Positions 11,406 to 23,606 of a stretch of DNA of 64,000 bases are shown piece by piece. Made by a program: the position numbers and the translations under genes. The stretch comes from Spodoptera frugiperda. Lineage: Eukaryota; Arthropoda; Insecta; Lepidoptera; Noctuidae. The stretch is from contig NC_064218.1 in the NCBI RefSeq assembly GCF_023101765.2, positions 3,410,001-3,474,000 of the forward strand, given 5' to 3'. The notes below the pieces were generated by a model. That model did not search any database. It worked only from the letters and a program-made list of their open reading frames with translations, and was not told the DNA's origin. Positions within the stretch are counted from its first letter, which is position 1. Every line of letters starts with the position of its first letter.

Positions 11406-11504
11406 TTCTCTAACTCATCATCGTCATCATAAACAGTCAATGACAGTCTTCAAAATAAGACTATGAGCCACCGATCTTTACGTAAGAGGTTTGCCATAAA
11501 GACC

Positions 11505-11662
11505 CTTTTTCTTTTAAGGGGAAATCATCTAATGACTTCCCTGCTTTGGGTGAAGCAAGAGAGAGTGTCAGACTCTTACTGACTAACCACCCTGTTCCTT
11601 CTCTTTCTTTGAGCCGGAGCACAAGTAACCTGTTACGTTGACCGCAGCGTCTTGATAAGCGG
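11505..11662 (+). repeat. R-A family repeat
   Basis: A core 'gtgtcagactcttactgact' is followed by a diverged 'gagccggagc' block. At least eleven other copies are in the window. Confidence 0.7.
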
Positions 11663-12146
11663 ATTGAAGATCACTTTTTAAAACGTCTACTGTCAGATCT
11701 TTATCAAATGTGCAGCATCCTAGTCGGTTGTAATAACACTAATTAGAACTGAAAGGAGTAGTAGCAAATATACTATATCACCACTAAATAGAAAAGTAAA
11801 AATAATAAAAAAAAACTAAATCAAACTAACCTAAACTAACATAAAAAAATCAGGCCCCCATACAAATGATACGTTACGGAAAGTGGCTCTATTTCCCGTC
11901 TGAAAAGTTTGGCTTGAAACAAAAGCCAGCATGGCGTATTATCGTTAACTGTATTGTTTGACTACAAAGAATTAGGTTAATACCTCCATAACTAGTTGAG
12001 TAGCCGCCGAGCTGGCGTTGCGTTGTGAAAAAGTTATTTTATTTACTAAGCATGTTCTATGAAGCAATCAATAACACGGTGATTAAGAGCTTACATTAAG
12101 TTAGGAGAATATTTGAGGAATCTTCCAAATGTTTCTAAGCTTTGTT

Positions 12147-12292
12147 TTTATAAGTCAGTAAACGAGCAGACGGTATTAACTGATGGTAAGCAATAGCCGC
12201 GGCCTATAGACATCCGAAACTCAAAAGGCTTTACAAGTGCTTTGCCGACCTTTTGGGGAGGTTAGGAATTCGAGAATTGTTGGGGAGATTGG
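12147..12292 (+). repeat. R-B family repeat, partial
   Basis: Diverged copy with 'actgatggtaagcaatagcc' and 'aagtgctttgccgacctttt'. Confidence 0.65.
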
Positions 12293-12454
12293 TTTAATAT
12301 AATGAAAACAAGGTGGCAACATGCCGAAAGAGTTGCCATCTCAGTATGAGCTGGGCACAGAAAATACCTAGCACTGGTTTTCAGTTAGCACCCCTTGCAA
12401 CGACATTTGAAACGACATTACCAAAAATCTATTCAAATAATTAGTACGCTTAAT

Positions 12455-12567
12455 ACGGCCCTCTGATTGGCCGGCTCGAAAGAACCAACCAATCAGAGCG
12501 CCGAACGCGCTCCCATTTCGATTACTTTAAACGTAAAGCAAACTCATACTAAGGGTACTGTTGTTTG
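12455..12567 (-). mobile_element. MITE-F copy
   Basis: Right-hand part of the palindromic family: 'aaccaaccaatcagagcgcc', then 'gtaaagcaaactcatactaa' ending at 'gggtac'. The left terminus is missing. Confidence 0.7.
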
Positions 12568-13254
12568 TTGTATAACGTTTAAACTTTACGAAGTTTGGTG
12601 AATGATGTTCATAATACCAGAGCTCAATGAACAGCAGAACAAAGGACATGTGAATGGATCCGACACAAAATGGCTGCCATTGTCTTCTGCAACGGACACG
12701 CTTCAATTTATCGTTCACTTGTTCACACGACATCAATAATCATAAGGCCCTAACACATAACAACCCATCAAGCAATTACAAAACTTCACCACATCAAAAC
12801 AAAGTTCATTTTCATTTGAACCAACTCCGTTCTTGTCAAATGGGATCCTGTAGCGTGGTAGTGACAGATACCGCTGGCTTACTGAAGTATACCGAAGATT
12901 ATATCCCCCAATCAAATTTGTGTTCAAGTATACGGTCGTTAGGGTTCAATTTTGCATGAAATTAATGCATGTTAGGAGTACTTAGTTGGCTGTGTTCGTT
13001 AGTTATTATTTGTAGACGTTCATTAAACAAAGAGCTGAATTAATTGTATCGCGGGATTATGTAGCCATTATTAATTAACATACCTAGTATAATCTTTGAA
13101 ATTAAATTAAATGGGATTTATTTCGCTTTTGAAGATTAAACCTTTTGTATTGAGCCTGTAATCATTTCGGTGTGGTACTTTTAGTGAAGCCTTTTTGAGT
13201 TATTGTTCATTTTTAAATAGGAATTATTTTACCAACAAAATAATATATATTTAA

Positions 13255-14876
13255 TTTTTTTTTTTTTAATAATTTTTTCGTTTAATATAACAAAACAGTA
13301 ACAATTATTAATCTAAACTAACACATTATTTACAACTTAAAAATACCAAAAAAAAAAGGAATAAAAACTAACTTAAAACTAAAATAAAGGCAATAGGCGT
13401 GGTTAGGTGTGGTTAGGCGTCGAAGTACTCGTCCGCATCGCTGTCATTGGGGAACGTTCCCAGAAGACTGGCCGCATTGCCACGTTGTATGGCAATGCTT
13501 ATCTTTTGACCGAAGAAATAGCCAGCCTTCTGGTCACGCGTAGAGTCGAATAGCTTATGTGCAATTTCTTTATATAGAGAATGTGCACCAGGACCCCATG
13601 GCCCAAGTGTTTCGACCCCAAACGGCTCAAAACAATAATTGCCAACTAAGTTAGAATATTTGCGCCGCTTGAGGTCCTCTGCCGCGGAAGCAGCCGCACC
13701 AGCGCATGCAGCAGTACTTAGAAGGTGAGATGGCGCAAGGGTGTCTACACACGTAGCGTCCCACACCAAAGGCCTACCCATCTTCCAAGGCAGCAACGAC
13801 ATACCATCTGGTCTCTTGCCATCATCACGTACCAAACCATTAGGTTCTAATACGGCTGGTACGCCGGCTGAGGCGAGAGCACGACGAATAATGTCGTTGA
13901 TGCTGGCATGACGACTTATGCGGCCTGCACTTCTACGACATGAAAGACCATGGTGTCCCGAGCCATCGACTCTTTCTCCACAGTGGCAACAATGCGGAGA
14001 GACACAGGGAGCACCCAACCGTAAGCACACAGCTAGCCGGAACGTAATGTCATCCAACATAGTTCCTATGTAGGGTGACGGGAGCGCCTGAAGCCACAAA
14101 CCTGATTCCCACTCTCCCACAGCCAATAAGCGAGCTCGCTCTGCAGCATTAGAAGAAGAGTTGATTAATGACTCACGAATAATACTGCACAGCGGCACGT
14201 CCCATTGTCTCTGAGAAGAAGGGTGAACAGGTAAATCAGTAAGTGGACAGGCCATTTTCCAAGCTTCCACTGCATCAGTCAAACACGGCACCTCAAAACT
14301 AGCCAGTGATGGAGAAAGAATTTTCCTGACTAATTCAGAGGTACTGTGGACCGATGAGAGAAATGCTGGTAAGCTAATACTTGAAATTTTGCGGACGCCG
14401 AGCCCACCCATGCGAATGGGAAGGGTAGCTTGTTGCCAAGCACGGTCATCCAAAGCCACATTAAGTATGGATGATAATGTGTGTCTGATAATTTTGTCTA
14501 CATTTTCCAAAATATGTGAATTTTTCCATATATGAGATGCGCGGAGAATATAAGTAAATTTTGGTCCAAAACAACAATACCGAATCAGAGTGAAAGCCGA
14601 ATGTGAGTTGATTTTGTGTAGTCTATCCGAAATATTATTGAAATTTTCTATTTTGTCTTCGATGAATGAAGGAAAACATTCATCGAATATTGGAGAACCT
14701 AGGAGGTGAAGTGAATTTTTATCTTTAATTTTGATATTGGGAGCTATTTCCTGAAATTTTGATAAAATCGTTTGTCGGTCAGTAGAGTTAGGTATGTAAA
14801 TTTCACATTTAGATAAATTTAGGTCAAGGCCAATGGAATTTAGTCTTTCTTTTAATATGGTAAAATCTTTTAATTT
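13255..14876 (-). mobile_element. 5'-truncated RLE-type non-LTR retrotransposon
   Basis: Minus-strand LINE remnant. A single frame (487 codons, 14876-13413) covers the end of the reverse transcriptase and a C-terminal endonuclease region. A 3' untranslated segment runs to a 13-base T run (13255-13267), which is the poly(A) tail on the minus strand. Upstream of 14876 the frame stops and the sequence passes into an R-A repeat, so the N-terminal part and the catalytic RT core are absent. The 5' truncation fits target-primed reverse transcription. The lack of internal stops suggests a fairly recent insertion. Confidence 0.75.
13413..14876 (-). pseudogene. RT thumb plus CCHC plus restriction-like endonuclease
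   Basis: Partial retrotransposon protein without a true start. The N-terminal 122 residues contain LNLSKCEIYI and HLLGSP, motifs that follow the catalytic palm in LINE reverse transcriptases. Next comes a thumb-like stretch with LPIRMGGLGVR. Counting from a TTG at 14510, a zinc-knuckle candidate is C174-C177-H186-C191 (C-x2-C-x8-H-x4-C). An RH pair (200-201), RPD (233-235) and WD (250-251) follow. That order, CCHC then RH...PD...D, matches the restriction-like endonuclease of R2/Utopia-type elements, which nicks the target before reverse transcription. The tail has VETLGPWG. The exact clade is uncertain, and RLE is inferred from motif order, not from a search. Confidence 0.72.
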
Positions 14877-14899
14877 TTACTTCTATATGTTAAAATCGG

Positions 14900-15027
14900 G
14901 CCCAGTAGGGTTATCGGGCTCTGGCTCGAAAAGCAAGAGTAGGAACGGGGTGGTTTTTAATCAGCAAGGATCTGACACTCCTTCTCGCCTCGCCCAAAGC
15001 GGGGGAAGCCATTGGATGATTTTTCCC
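14900..15027 (-). repeat. R-A family repeat
   Basis: Inverted copy: 'ggctctggctcgaaaagcaa', 'ggaacggggtggtttttaat' and 'ggatgatttttcccc'. It adjoins the truncated 5' end of the retrotransposon. Two short frames here are repeat-derived. Confidence 0.75.
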
Positions 15028-15462
15028 CACACAAAAATACGTTAAAATCAATGTACTTAACACATTTTCCCACATCAGAAATACCTCACAGAAAAATCCG
15101 ATTACCTAACACAGGTGAGCTTCAGAGAAAACAAAAGAAATCTGTTTATGTTTCTCGACTATCGTCAAAACACATTATCATGATCGATAATTACGATCTT
15201 ACAAACAAGCGAAGATAAATAAAAACGTTTTCAATACATTACGGTATATCTACGGAACTGTTTTTGTTTATGCTGTTACGAAACCAAATACATTTCAGTT
15301 TACAGGGCTTTGTTTACGTCTAGTACTGTAGTTTGTAGTTATATTACTGAAATTGCGACGCTACTGAGTTAATTCTCTACGAATTGTGTTCATTATTAAA
15401 TTTTACAGTTTCAGTTTAAAGTTGAAGCGTTTATTTCAATTAATCTATAGTTGTGTGATGTT

Positions 15463-15566
15463 TAGGGATTGCCATCCAGCAGCATTTTTAATCCAGCTGG
15501 ATTTTTGGGGATCTTTTTATGGTCCACTTGGATTTATGGATGCTGGATCCAAAAATTGCAATCCCT
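15463..15566. mobile_element. Small MITE, about 104 bp
   Basis: Starts 'tagggattgccatccagca' and ends 'tgctggatcc...gcaatcccta', giving inverted ends of about 18 bp with one gap. A 60-codon frame spans it by chance. Confidence 0.65.
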
Positions 15567-15639
15567 AGCAATAATATACAGTTGAAGATTTTTTTTTGTT
15601 TCAATGCGCTAATCTTTCTATAGTCTCTGAAAGGAATGG

Positions 15640-15757
15640 TTGGAATTAAGTTTATTTTTGTGTCGGATAGTCAGCTAGAAAGGCTATATGCTATAAAATA
15701 TCACTTTACGATCAATACGAGGCGAGTAGTGAGTAAAACCGCATGGGAGTAATTAGT
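15640..15757 (+). repeat. Helitron-like tail, decayed
   Basis: Matches 4560-4641 ('aggctatatgctataaaata', 'aaaaccgcatgggagtaatt'). The terminal CTAG has decayed to 'TTAG'. Confidence 0.5.
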
Positions 15758-15869
15758 CTACATATATTATCACATCACCAAGCCTTGATAGTCCACTGCT
15801 GGACTATGGCTGCTCTAAGATGTAAGATGTATTTAGCAATAATCTTCTTTAGTACGCTTTTTTTTATTC

Positions 15870-16090
15870 AGGGGGAAAATCATCCAATGCCTGCTCCCGC
15901 CTTGGGGGAGGCGGGAGGGAGTGTCAGACTTTTACTGACTAAAAACTACCCTGTTCCTTCTCCTGCTTTGAGCCGGAGCCCCGGTAACCTTTGACGTTGT
16001 CCGCAGCTCCGGATTCTTTGGCACGCTTAGTAGACGGATTGAAGATCACAGTTTAAAGCGATCAGGTTTTGCAAAGAGCACTGCAACCCA
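15870..16090 (+). repeat. R-A family repeat, long copy
   Basis: Long copy running from 'gggggaaaatcatccaatgc' through 'ccggagccccggtaacct' to 'cggattgaagatcac'. The 83-codon frame overlapping it is not a gene. Confidence 0.75.
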
Positions 16091-16534
16091 GTCTCTGTTA
16101 AATGTGCATGTTCATCCACTGAATTTATATCTTAAGTTTAAAACGCCCATCAGAAGAATGTACTTAGTGGTAATATGTAAATACTCTGCGGTCATCAGAC
16201 GACACTAACTGCTATTTAGAATAATGTAAAAAAAGGAATTAACTGTCAGTTTGTAACATGTTTGTATAAATTTATTTAACACTTAAAAATAGGTATTTAC
16301 ACCACGTAAATGTAAATGCATTTTCATTGCGATATTTATTTACTTAATGCATAATTATCAGGAATCGTGTTTGAGCATTTTACGTTTATTTAAAATGGAC
16401 GTTTGGTTTAAAGTTGAAATAAATGTGAATAAATAATTAATTTATACTGACATTAAATAAATACTGCTGAATTTAAGTAGGTATTTGCTTTTATTTTGTT
16501 AACGATGACATTATTTCATACATACACTTATTAT

Positions 16535-16620
16535 TAATGGCCACCGTTGACCAAAGACCCCGCGGAGAGGGTTTGAGCATTAAAAGCTTGCTCAATGCGG
16601 TAATTGGGTGATATTCTCCT
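16535..16620 (+). repeat. R-C family repeat, fragment
   Basis: Core 'gttgaccaaagaccccgcgg' and 'gcttgctcaatgcgg'. Longer copies lie at 29640/30526, 58225, 59858 and 63070. Confidence 0.6.
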
Positions 16621-16685
16621 CTCAAAGAAACACCTACTAGTTTTTTACCCACATAATTAAATGCAAAGAGTAGCCTAATTCGGAG

Positions 16686-16752
16686 CTGCGGACTACCTAG
16701 CGGGTAAGAGTCTGACACTCCTTTTCGCCTCGTTCAAGGCGGGAGGAGTCAT
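16686..16752 (-). repeat. R-A family repeat, fragment
   Basis: Inverted fragment with 'gcggactacctagcgggtaa' joined directly to 'gagtctgacactcc'. The middle of the family consensus is deleted. Confidence 0.65.
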
Positions 16753-17317
16753 CACTTAACTAATAATAACAATTAGTTTCTTAACTGGCAACTGCACTAT
16801 CAACATACAAAATATACGAAACACAGAACCACTCCGTTGCAATGTAAAACAAACACACTTTCACAGGATTTCCTTGCAATAAAACCTCATAGAAATAAGT
16901 CTTCGTCATACCACATCATATTATACCATCGGTCGCATTAACTCCAAACAGCTTTCGTTCACAATCCATCAATATTTGCGGTTTCTTATTTACTCGAGCT
17001 GTTTGTTCGATCGATCAACGTCGGGACTCAAATCTCAACTCTCTTGGACAAAGGAAGTTAATTTTAGAACGGTGCAACTAACTGTTGGTGCAAGATGATC
17101 TTTGACCGATAATTATGATGGTATTGGTCAGTTTGTGACGAAGATGGATGAGGAATGCATAAGATTGAGAAGCATAGCAGAATAAGGGGACGTCTGTACT
17201 GTACTTAGTAGGAGGTGATTCTGGGCTGATATGATAATGGTTACTGTATTGGTTGGGTGGCTATTGGCTATGGTAGTATTTTGATTTATAATAAAAATGT
17301 GTGGTGTAGTACTTAGT

Positions 17318-17396
17318 AAAGTACGTTGTTTGGTTTATTCGAGCCGGCCAATCAGAGCGCCGAACGCATCGGACGGATCATACTAAGGGTACAGGT
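17318..17396 (-). mobile_element. MITE-F fragment
   Basis: 'gccggccaatcagagcgccg' then 'catactaagggtac', the right terminus of the family. Confidence 0.65.
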
Positions 17397-17459
17397 TGTA
17401 ATTATTGTATCAAGAATATCAAAATACATTTCACCTGAGACTCTTACTGTCTTACTGTA

Positions 17460-17542
17460 AGTGGGGAAAATCATCCAATGGCTTCTCCGACCTTGGTGAA
17501 GCGAGAGAGAGTGTTAGACTCTTACTGACTAAAAACTTTTCT
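17460..17542 (+). repeat. R-A family repeat, fragment
   Basis: Left half only: 'ggggaaaatcatccaatggc' to 'gactcttactgactaaaaac'. Confidence 0.7.
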
Positions 17543-18756
17543 ATTAACACTAAATCATAAAACTAAAACTTATGAAAATGAAAGCTTTGCTAAAAATATC
17601 CTTATCAAAAATGTAGCAATGAGAACAATGTCATTATATCGTAAAATGGTGTTAAAAAGTTTTTTAAAGCTTAAGTTTTGAGTGAATATGACGATGTGTT
17701 CTGTGATACATGTGTCTTTTTATGTGCTACGTATGGGACGCTCGTAATTCACTTAATTATGCTTGCCTGGTACTTCTATCTTCACATAATCATATTATAT
17801 TTATTGGCATAATATTTTAGTATATAATAAAAGGTTATTTGTATAAAGAAATAAATAATTGAACGTCATTAAGTAATAAAATTAATAGTTTTGAATAAGC
17901 ATCAATAGTTTAAAATATAAATCGAAGTGAATAATAATAGATAAATACGATACAGGCACATATCATTTCTATCAACTGCCTGCCTGAATGATATATAATA
18001 ATAATAAAATGTCATATCAGACCGTGTCGCTGAAATAAAAATGCTACTATACACTGATGGAAAAATATTAAAGAAAAATACGACATCAAAACGCAAGGAA
18101 CACGTTGCTTAGCACTTACAAACAATAATTCTAATAAACATTACCAAAACAGGTTTTTCAGCACAATTTCCTCATCTTCCAATCCACAAATACTTCATAA
18201 AAACAATAAAATTTCAACCTTACATTTCAGATTTAGGGTTGTTAATTAATTAGCCAGTGTCATCTGATACAATCCCCTAGGGGGTGTTCCGAAAACAGCA
18301 GATTATTTATAATTACTTCAGGTAAATATTATCTACGTGTAGAAACATTTGTTTGTTTGTTTGTCAGTTGTCCAATTTACCGTGTGATGTTGTTTTGTAA
18401 ACATTATGTCTGTATTTGTACTGACTACATCGAGGTGGGAAAATGCCCCTAGTTATTAACTTACGGGTTTCGCTTTAACAGGTCTATTTGGGATCAGTTA
18501 TCGGAATATTGTGTTAATGTTTGTAGTAACTAGTAGTGAGGGATTTGTTAAAAAGTTGGTTTGGTACGTTTCATAATTTTAATAGTTTCTTTAAAATATA
18601 GGATTATTTCTATCTAGTATTGGGTCGGTGTAAAAGAATGTAGGTAATTCTAGTAACCTTGGTTTTTAATCAGTAAGAGCACGACCGTTGTCTTTGTTTT
18701 CAGACCAGGGTACTCTACAATGAATATGAATACACTATTTTTCACTATTTATAAGT

Positions 18757-18940
18757 CTGCGTTTGGCCATCACCCCGCTTTTTGCCAGGACGGCGAAGCG
18801 AAGATGTGGCCGAGGATGGAGCACAGGAACTTAGATAGTACCTATTTACTTTGACCTTGAAAGGACCTGAGTCGTATTTCACAGGAAAAATAGAAGGCGG
18901 CAGATTGTTCCATTTCTTGGCTGCACGGATTAGGAACGAC
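18757..18940 (-). pseudogene. C-terminal fragment of CR1/Jockey-like LINE RT
   Basis: Reading the minus strand gives an open frame with AAKKWNNLPPSIFP, then PFKVKVNRYYL. This is the C-terminal tail common in insect CR1- and Jockey-clade reverse transcriptases (W-N-x-LP...F...N-x-Y). A stop lies just upstream in this frame and nothing else of the enzyme is present. Dead fragment; the exact clade is not resolved. Confidence 0.6.
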
Positions 18941-19702
18941 TAACACAAACAATTAATTATCACATAATAATCAAGTAATGGACAATATTAAAGCTGACGT
19001 TACCGAACTGAAATCCTTACAAGACTGTTCGAAGTTCCAGAACACGTAGTGAAGCTACGAGAACTGGTACAACACTAATAAGTAAGAAGTACCACTGGTA
19101 ATTGTACCATTCGAGTGAACATACACCTTTTTTTACGCTACGGGCATGATGCCAACATTGCAATGGCAATTCTTATATGGCCTTCAATAGACAAGGAGCA
19201 TTCGGAACTTAAAAAAATATTAGGGATAATTATCGCAGACACCATGTAAATAAAGTGATACTAGTCAATCAAATGTAGGTATTTAATGGATTTTCAATAT
19301 CAAAAGTTACAACGATTTTTAAGCGTAGACAACCAATTTAAGTAACTGACATACATAACTAAAACGCTAACGTTAACGTTAGATGCGTTAAACGTTATAG
19401 AAGCCTATTTATATCGCATGATGCATTTTTATGGGACAAGCCCCTCACAACCTTCCAAACCGCTGCAACTCCTGTAAGCCAGGATCTACAGTAGATACAA
19501 TCATGAAAACATCGGAACACTGAAGTCCGGTGCGTCCTAAGGAAATGAATGAGTGTCTTGGATCCCGCAACGATACAAAATCAGAAGATATTATTAGAGC
19601 AGACACAGAAAAGCGATAGTGCATTTTAATTAAATGTAGAAACAAAATGATTATGAATAAAGGACACTACTTGAGTCCCTGGTAACATATACATATTATG
19701 TA

Positions 19703-19810
19703 TACATGTATATAGTCACGCCTGTCTCCCCACAGTACGCAGACGCAATAAAATGTGAAATGTCCCAAATCTGGCATGCCTTCTTCCGCTTCGTGCACAT
19801 TCATAAAATC
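19703..19810 (-). repeat. R-J family repeat
   Basis: 'gtcacgcctgtctccccaca' followed by 'gccttcttccgcttcgtgca', shared in part with 21432, 31418, 37575 and 59490. It looks like a LINE 3' segment, which is inference. Confidence 0.55.
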
Positions 19811-20054
19811 TCCTCATGAATATTCGCCAATAAAAATTATGTTTGTATGAATTCCAGTTTCCGTGGCTATCATAAAGATTTTATTTAAATTAATCTACAT
19901 ACTGATAATAGCGTTGAATCGTCAAAATATAATAATTTGCTCATCAATCGGTCAGTGAAGCTAGGTGTTCATCCTAAAATGTAGGTTCGAATAGTACACA
20001 CATTTAGTATTTAATTAATTTTATTGTAATATTTTTCTTTTTCTTTTGCAAAAC

Positions 20055-20240
20055 GTTGCCCCACTCTAGAATTTTCTCCTGTGCCGTGGTGCATTTACAA
20101 ACATGCCATTTTACATGCACATGACATCCAGACCCGAACAACATTTTGTGGATCACACAAAGAGTTGCTCCGTGTAGGAATCTAACCAGCTACACGTTGT
20201 ACGGCAGCCAGTTGCCCAGTTACCGCGCCAACCGTGCAGT
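20055..20240 (-). mobile_element. SINE-D, tRNA-derived, near full length
   Basis: On the minus strand the head reads 'ggttggcgcggtaactgggc' (A-box-like), then a stretch where 'ggttagattcc' stands for the B box (consensus GGTTCGATTCC). The body ends 'ggggcaac'. This family is tRNA-derived; sister copies lie at 45440 and 46190. Confidence 0.75.
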
Positions 20241-20752
20241 AATATAAGCTAAACAGTTTATTTCTCGCTATTTACGAACTCCTAAGTAGGCAAATGAATA
20301 AAATTAAAATCTGCTTCATTTACTTAATACAAATCAATCACCAACCATTAAGATACTGCAAGAACTCTACTTAATTAGTATAATATAACAAACAGTTTTG
20401 AACCGTAAACAAACAGGGAAAGTAAACATTTAATTAATTTAATCGTGAAACAAAATCTGTGCATTTGCACAGCTAACTTGTTTAATTAGGCTAGATTGTT
20501 TGCACAACTGTCGGCTTGTTGTGTTGTTGTGTCCACGGGGCGGGGAAATGGACGCCCTTTAAGAAAAAACTTTTTGAACACTGAAAACGTTTCAGTGATT
20601 CACAATTTAAAAAAATATACTGTTTAGTGTTTGACATCGGAGTGATTTGATACTTTGTTGTTTTATTCTTTAAGTCTTTGACCGCCAATAGAAAACTGTT
20701 GAAGGCAAATCACCGGTGACCACCACGGCGTTCAATGTGTTAATTAAAGAAA

Positions 20753-20830
20753 AAACATTGCCCCATACTAGGATTTCTTCGTTTCGTGGGTGCGTTTACG
20801 GACATAAAAGTTCACACACACATGACACGT
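20753..20830 (-). repeat. SINE-D fragment
   Basis: Only the 3' body is left: 'attgccccatactaggattt' and 'gtcgt'-like 'gtttcgtgggtgcgtttacg'. Confidence 0.65.
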
Positions 20831-20904
20831 TATATTTGTTTTATATTACTTATCTCGTATTACAATAGAGTGCCTATTACACAAAAGTAAAGTACAGGTA
20901 AATT

Positions 20905-21100
20905 AATTATTATGTTATCAGCTTACTCACTTAACTCACGTAACTGTTTGACGAGGTACTGGACTCGTTTCAAGTCTCATATTCATGAGCAGCATTCCAC
21001 GATACACAACGCGCTGCTACTCGAATAGCATGGCTTGGCTTGAAACTAGTCGAGTTCCTTGTCATTTTTTGGTATGTCTCACGAAAGTTATAATGAAATT
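20905..21100. repeat. R-G family palindromic element
   Basis: Left arm 'cgtaactgtttgacgagg' is the inverse of the 'cctcgtcaaacagttacg' found in the 2729 copy. The right arm has 'actagtcgagttccttgtca' and 'ctcacgaaagttataat'. This copy shows that the family is a terminal-inverted-repeat element. Confidence 0.65.
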
Positions 21101-21371
21101 ATTACAGGTAACTTGTTTTTAAACAGTTCTAGATGATAGGTAAGGTAAGAAAAATGTAGCCAGACACAGTGGCAGATCAAAGCTACAGATACACATTTTA
21201 ATCCAGACCATTCTTGTCATCTGCATAATGGCGATGTCTGCTTGACATACTTTTGTACAGTTCTGCAATCCTAGTCTGTGAAATGGGAACGTGGCATACA
21301 AACGATTCAATATTGTATTAAAATGAATGATCACAGTTAAGTAATATTTAATTCTAGAGATATAAGTTATT

Positions 21372-22005
21372 AAACTGACATGTTCACGTAATATCATTAG
21401 AACTTAAAACGGAATATTTACTATGTATACATGTCTACATAACCTCACGCCTGTCACTATGGAACGCCGATTGCTACGAATCTTACATGCTCCTTCCGCT
21501 TCATCAGCAGTCATCAATCTTTTCATGCATGCTCGTTGGTTAAGGGTACTTTGAATACTCCTTAGATATGAACGAGACTGTCGGTAGAGGGAGTTAGATT
21601 AAAAGGTCCCTCAGTATATTATAACACAAGTTCTACCATTTGTGTTGCGCGTTGCAATGTCTTTGCATTGTTCTCACATATATGTACAATTGCTGATTGG
21701 AAAAATGTATCAGAGAAATTGTAAACATATATTTTTTAAAAGAGCAATGGAGTTTCTTGCTTGTTCTTCTCCATTCGAAGCTACACTTTGGAACGAGCAC
21801 TTAGCTTCACTGACGGACAGACTGACAGACTATTATTTATTTCTTTGTTTGTTGACATTTTAAAGTACCTCAGTATATAGTTTAATTTATGAACTGAATT
21901 CATCCGTGATCATGGCGCTTGCAACAGTGTTGAAATATCGGAAACTCACAAAAACTAATAAACAGGGTAAATATCCCGTTTTAAGTTTTAATGATAATTC
22001 TAGCA
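21372..22005. repeat. R-N palindromic element split by other repeats
   Basis: Left arm 21372-21430 ('aaactgacatgttcacgtaa') and inner plus right arm 21896-22005 ('catccgtgatcatggcgctt', 'aatatcccgttttaa') together match the uninterrupted copy at 26314-26484. Between them lie an R-J piece (21432-21560) and an R-O piece (21768-21870). The frames at 21642 and 21906 are not genes. Confidence 0.6.
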
Positions 22006-22982
22006 AGCTAGTAGGCGGAAGCTCGTATTACATTATATATAGGTACATATATAAATATATGTGTATGTGTATATATATTTGGGTTGAGGCTCGTTCGCTG
22101 TTTACACAAAGGGTTGTTTAGCAAGTTATTTTGTTTACACTCTCGCCTGCCTGCGTTGTATTTATAGTTTGGTAATATATAAGTTATGTAATCAATGTCT
22201 GACTTTTTGGGAGATGTTTTGGTACAGAGTTTTAACTGGAAGAACTTTATGTAATTGTAAATGTAATAATGATTGACAAAACTGCTTACTTAGGTAGTCG
22301 TTCAAAGATATTATTCGCCTGTTTAGTGTCTCTTGTGACTAAAAACTTTTCGAACAACTACAATATGTAAAGTTGTATATTATTTCCCTGACTATCTAAT
22401 CCAAATCACCAGAAAAAAACATTAAATATCTGATTTATGAAATTAACAACTGCAAAATTACTTTCCATCATACACCTACCAGAAAAAGTTCAACATCGAA
22501 AAACTTGTCCAATAAAATAAAATGTCCTGTCCACCCCATTTTCGAGTGACTACTGAAGTCGTAAAAGTCGACAAGATGACGTCATCCCGACAATCTCGAC
22601 ATATCTGTTATCACCCCAGCCTTTATAATCACAACTATAGTACGGCCCCATTCAGAAATCGACCTTAATAGCTATATTTTAGATTCGAATCTTCAAATAT
22701 TGTTTGCGCCTCTATTTTCAGTGATAAAACGGGAAAATTGACATTTCTTCTTCGATTGCTGATACTTTGTTTTGTTTGATTTTTTGAAAGTGGGATGGGT
22801 ATTTATCTTTTTTAGTAGTTATGTTAATAATTATTGTTCAATATTTCACTCTCAGACACTCGTAACACTAGAAGAGTTAAAAATACGTTGCCAGGTTTTA
22901 GAGGTTAATTTTTTTAATAATAAATAATGTTTAGTGACTATGTCGTTATAATATTCTCTGTGTGTATCGGTTTTCTGTTACA

Positions 22983-23107
22983 GTCTCCGATTCCCCAACA
23001 ACCCTTAAATTTCTAACCCCCAAAAGGCTGGCAATGCACTTGTAACGCCTCTTGTGTTTCGGGTGTCCATGGGCGGCGGCGGTTATTAGCATCAGATGGT
23101 CTGTCAG
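22983..23107 (-). repeat. R-B family repeat, partial
   Basis: Inverted copy: 'gattccccaacaacccttaa', 'ccaaaaggctggcaatgcac' and 'gtgtccatgggcggcggcgg'. Confidence 0.75.
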
Positions 23108-23520
23108 AAAATAAATAGTAATAATAATTGAATATACTTAGTAAACCCAATTAAAATGTAAAACACGCCATAATCACATCTTTCATTAAAATTAAAATTC
23201 CCCAACAGAAAAGTTGTTCAAGCAACATTAAAACAATATAAAATTAAAATAACACAGGGTCCAATATCCATTACCAGCTAAATGCCAATCAATTGTACTA
23301 ATTGAAGTTATTTAAGTACGCAACGTTCGATTCGGTTTAACAACACTGCTAATCGAAATAATAATACAAGTTTTATGATATCGTTTGCTCGTAAAATATC
23401 GATACTTATTCTTTTTTAATTATATAATCGATTTATTATTCGATTACGAAATTCTATACTATATCACATCACTATACATAGACATATGTCTTCAAATAGA
23501 AGGCTAAAATGGTTATGGCA

Positions 23521-23606
23521 GTTCACGTAGCCATAAAAGGCTACGCCGTAGCAAGCGTAGCGGTGACATTGACTACGAATGCTACGCTGTAGACGTATCA
23601 AGCATT
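23521..23606 (+). repeat. 'ctacgc' repeat block
   Basis: Dense copies of 'gctacgc', 'cgtagc' and their complements on both strands ('ggctacgccgtagcaagcg', 'gctacgctgtagacg'). It looks like a MITE fragment; no second copy is in the window. Confidence 0.4.

Noticed and set aside
12654..12959. 101-codon plus-strand ORF
   Set aside because: Overlaps two other frames on the opposite strand, no family recognised, no support beyond openness.
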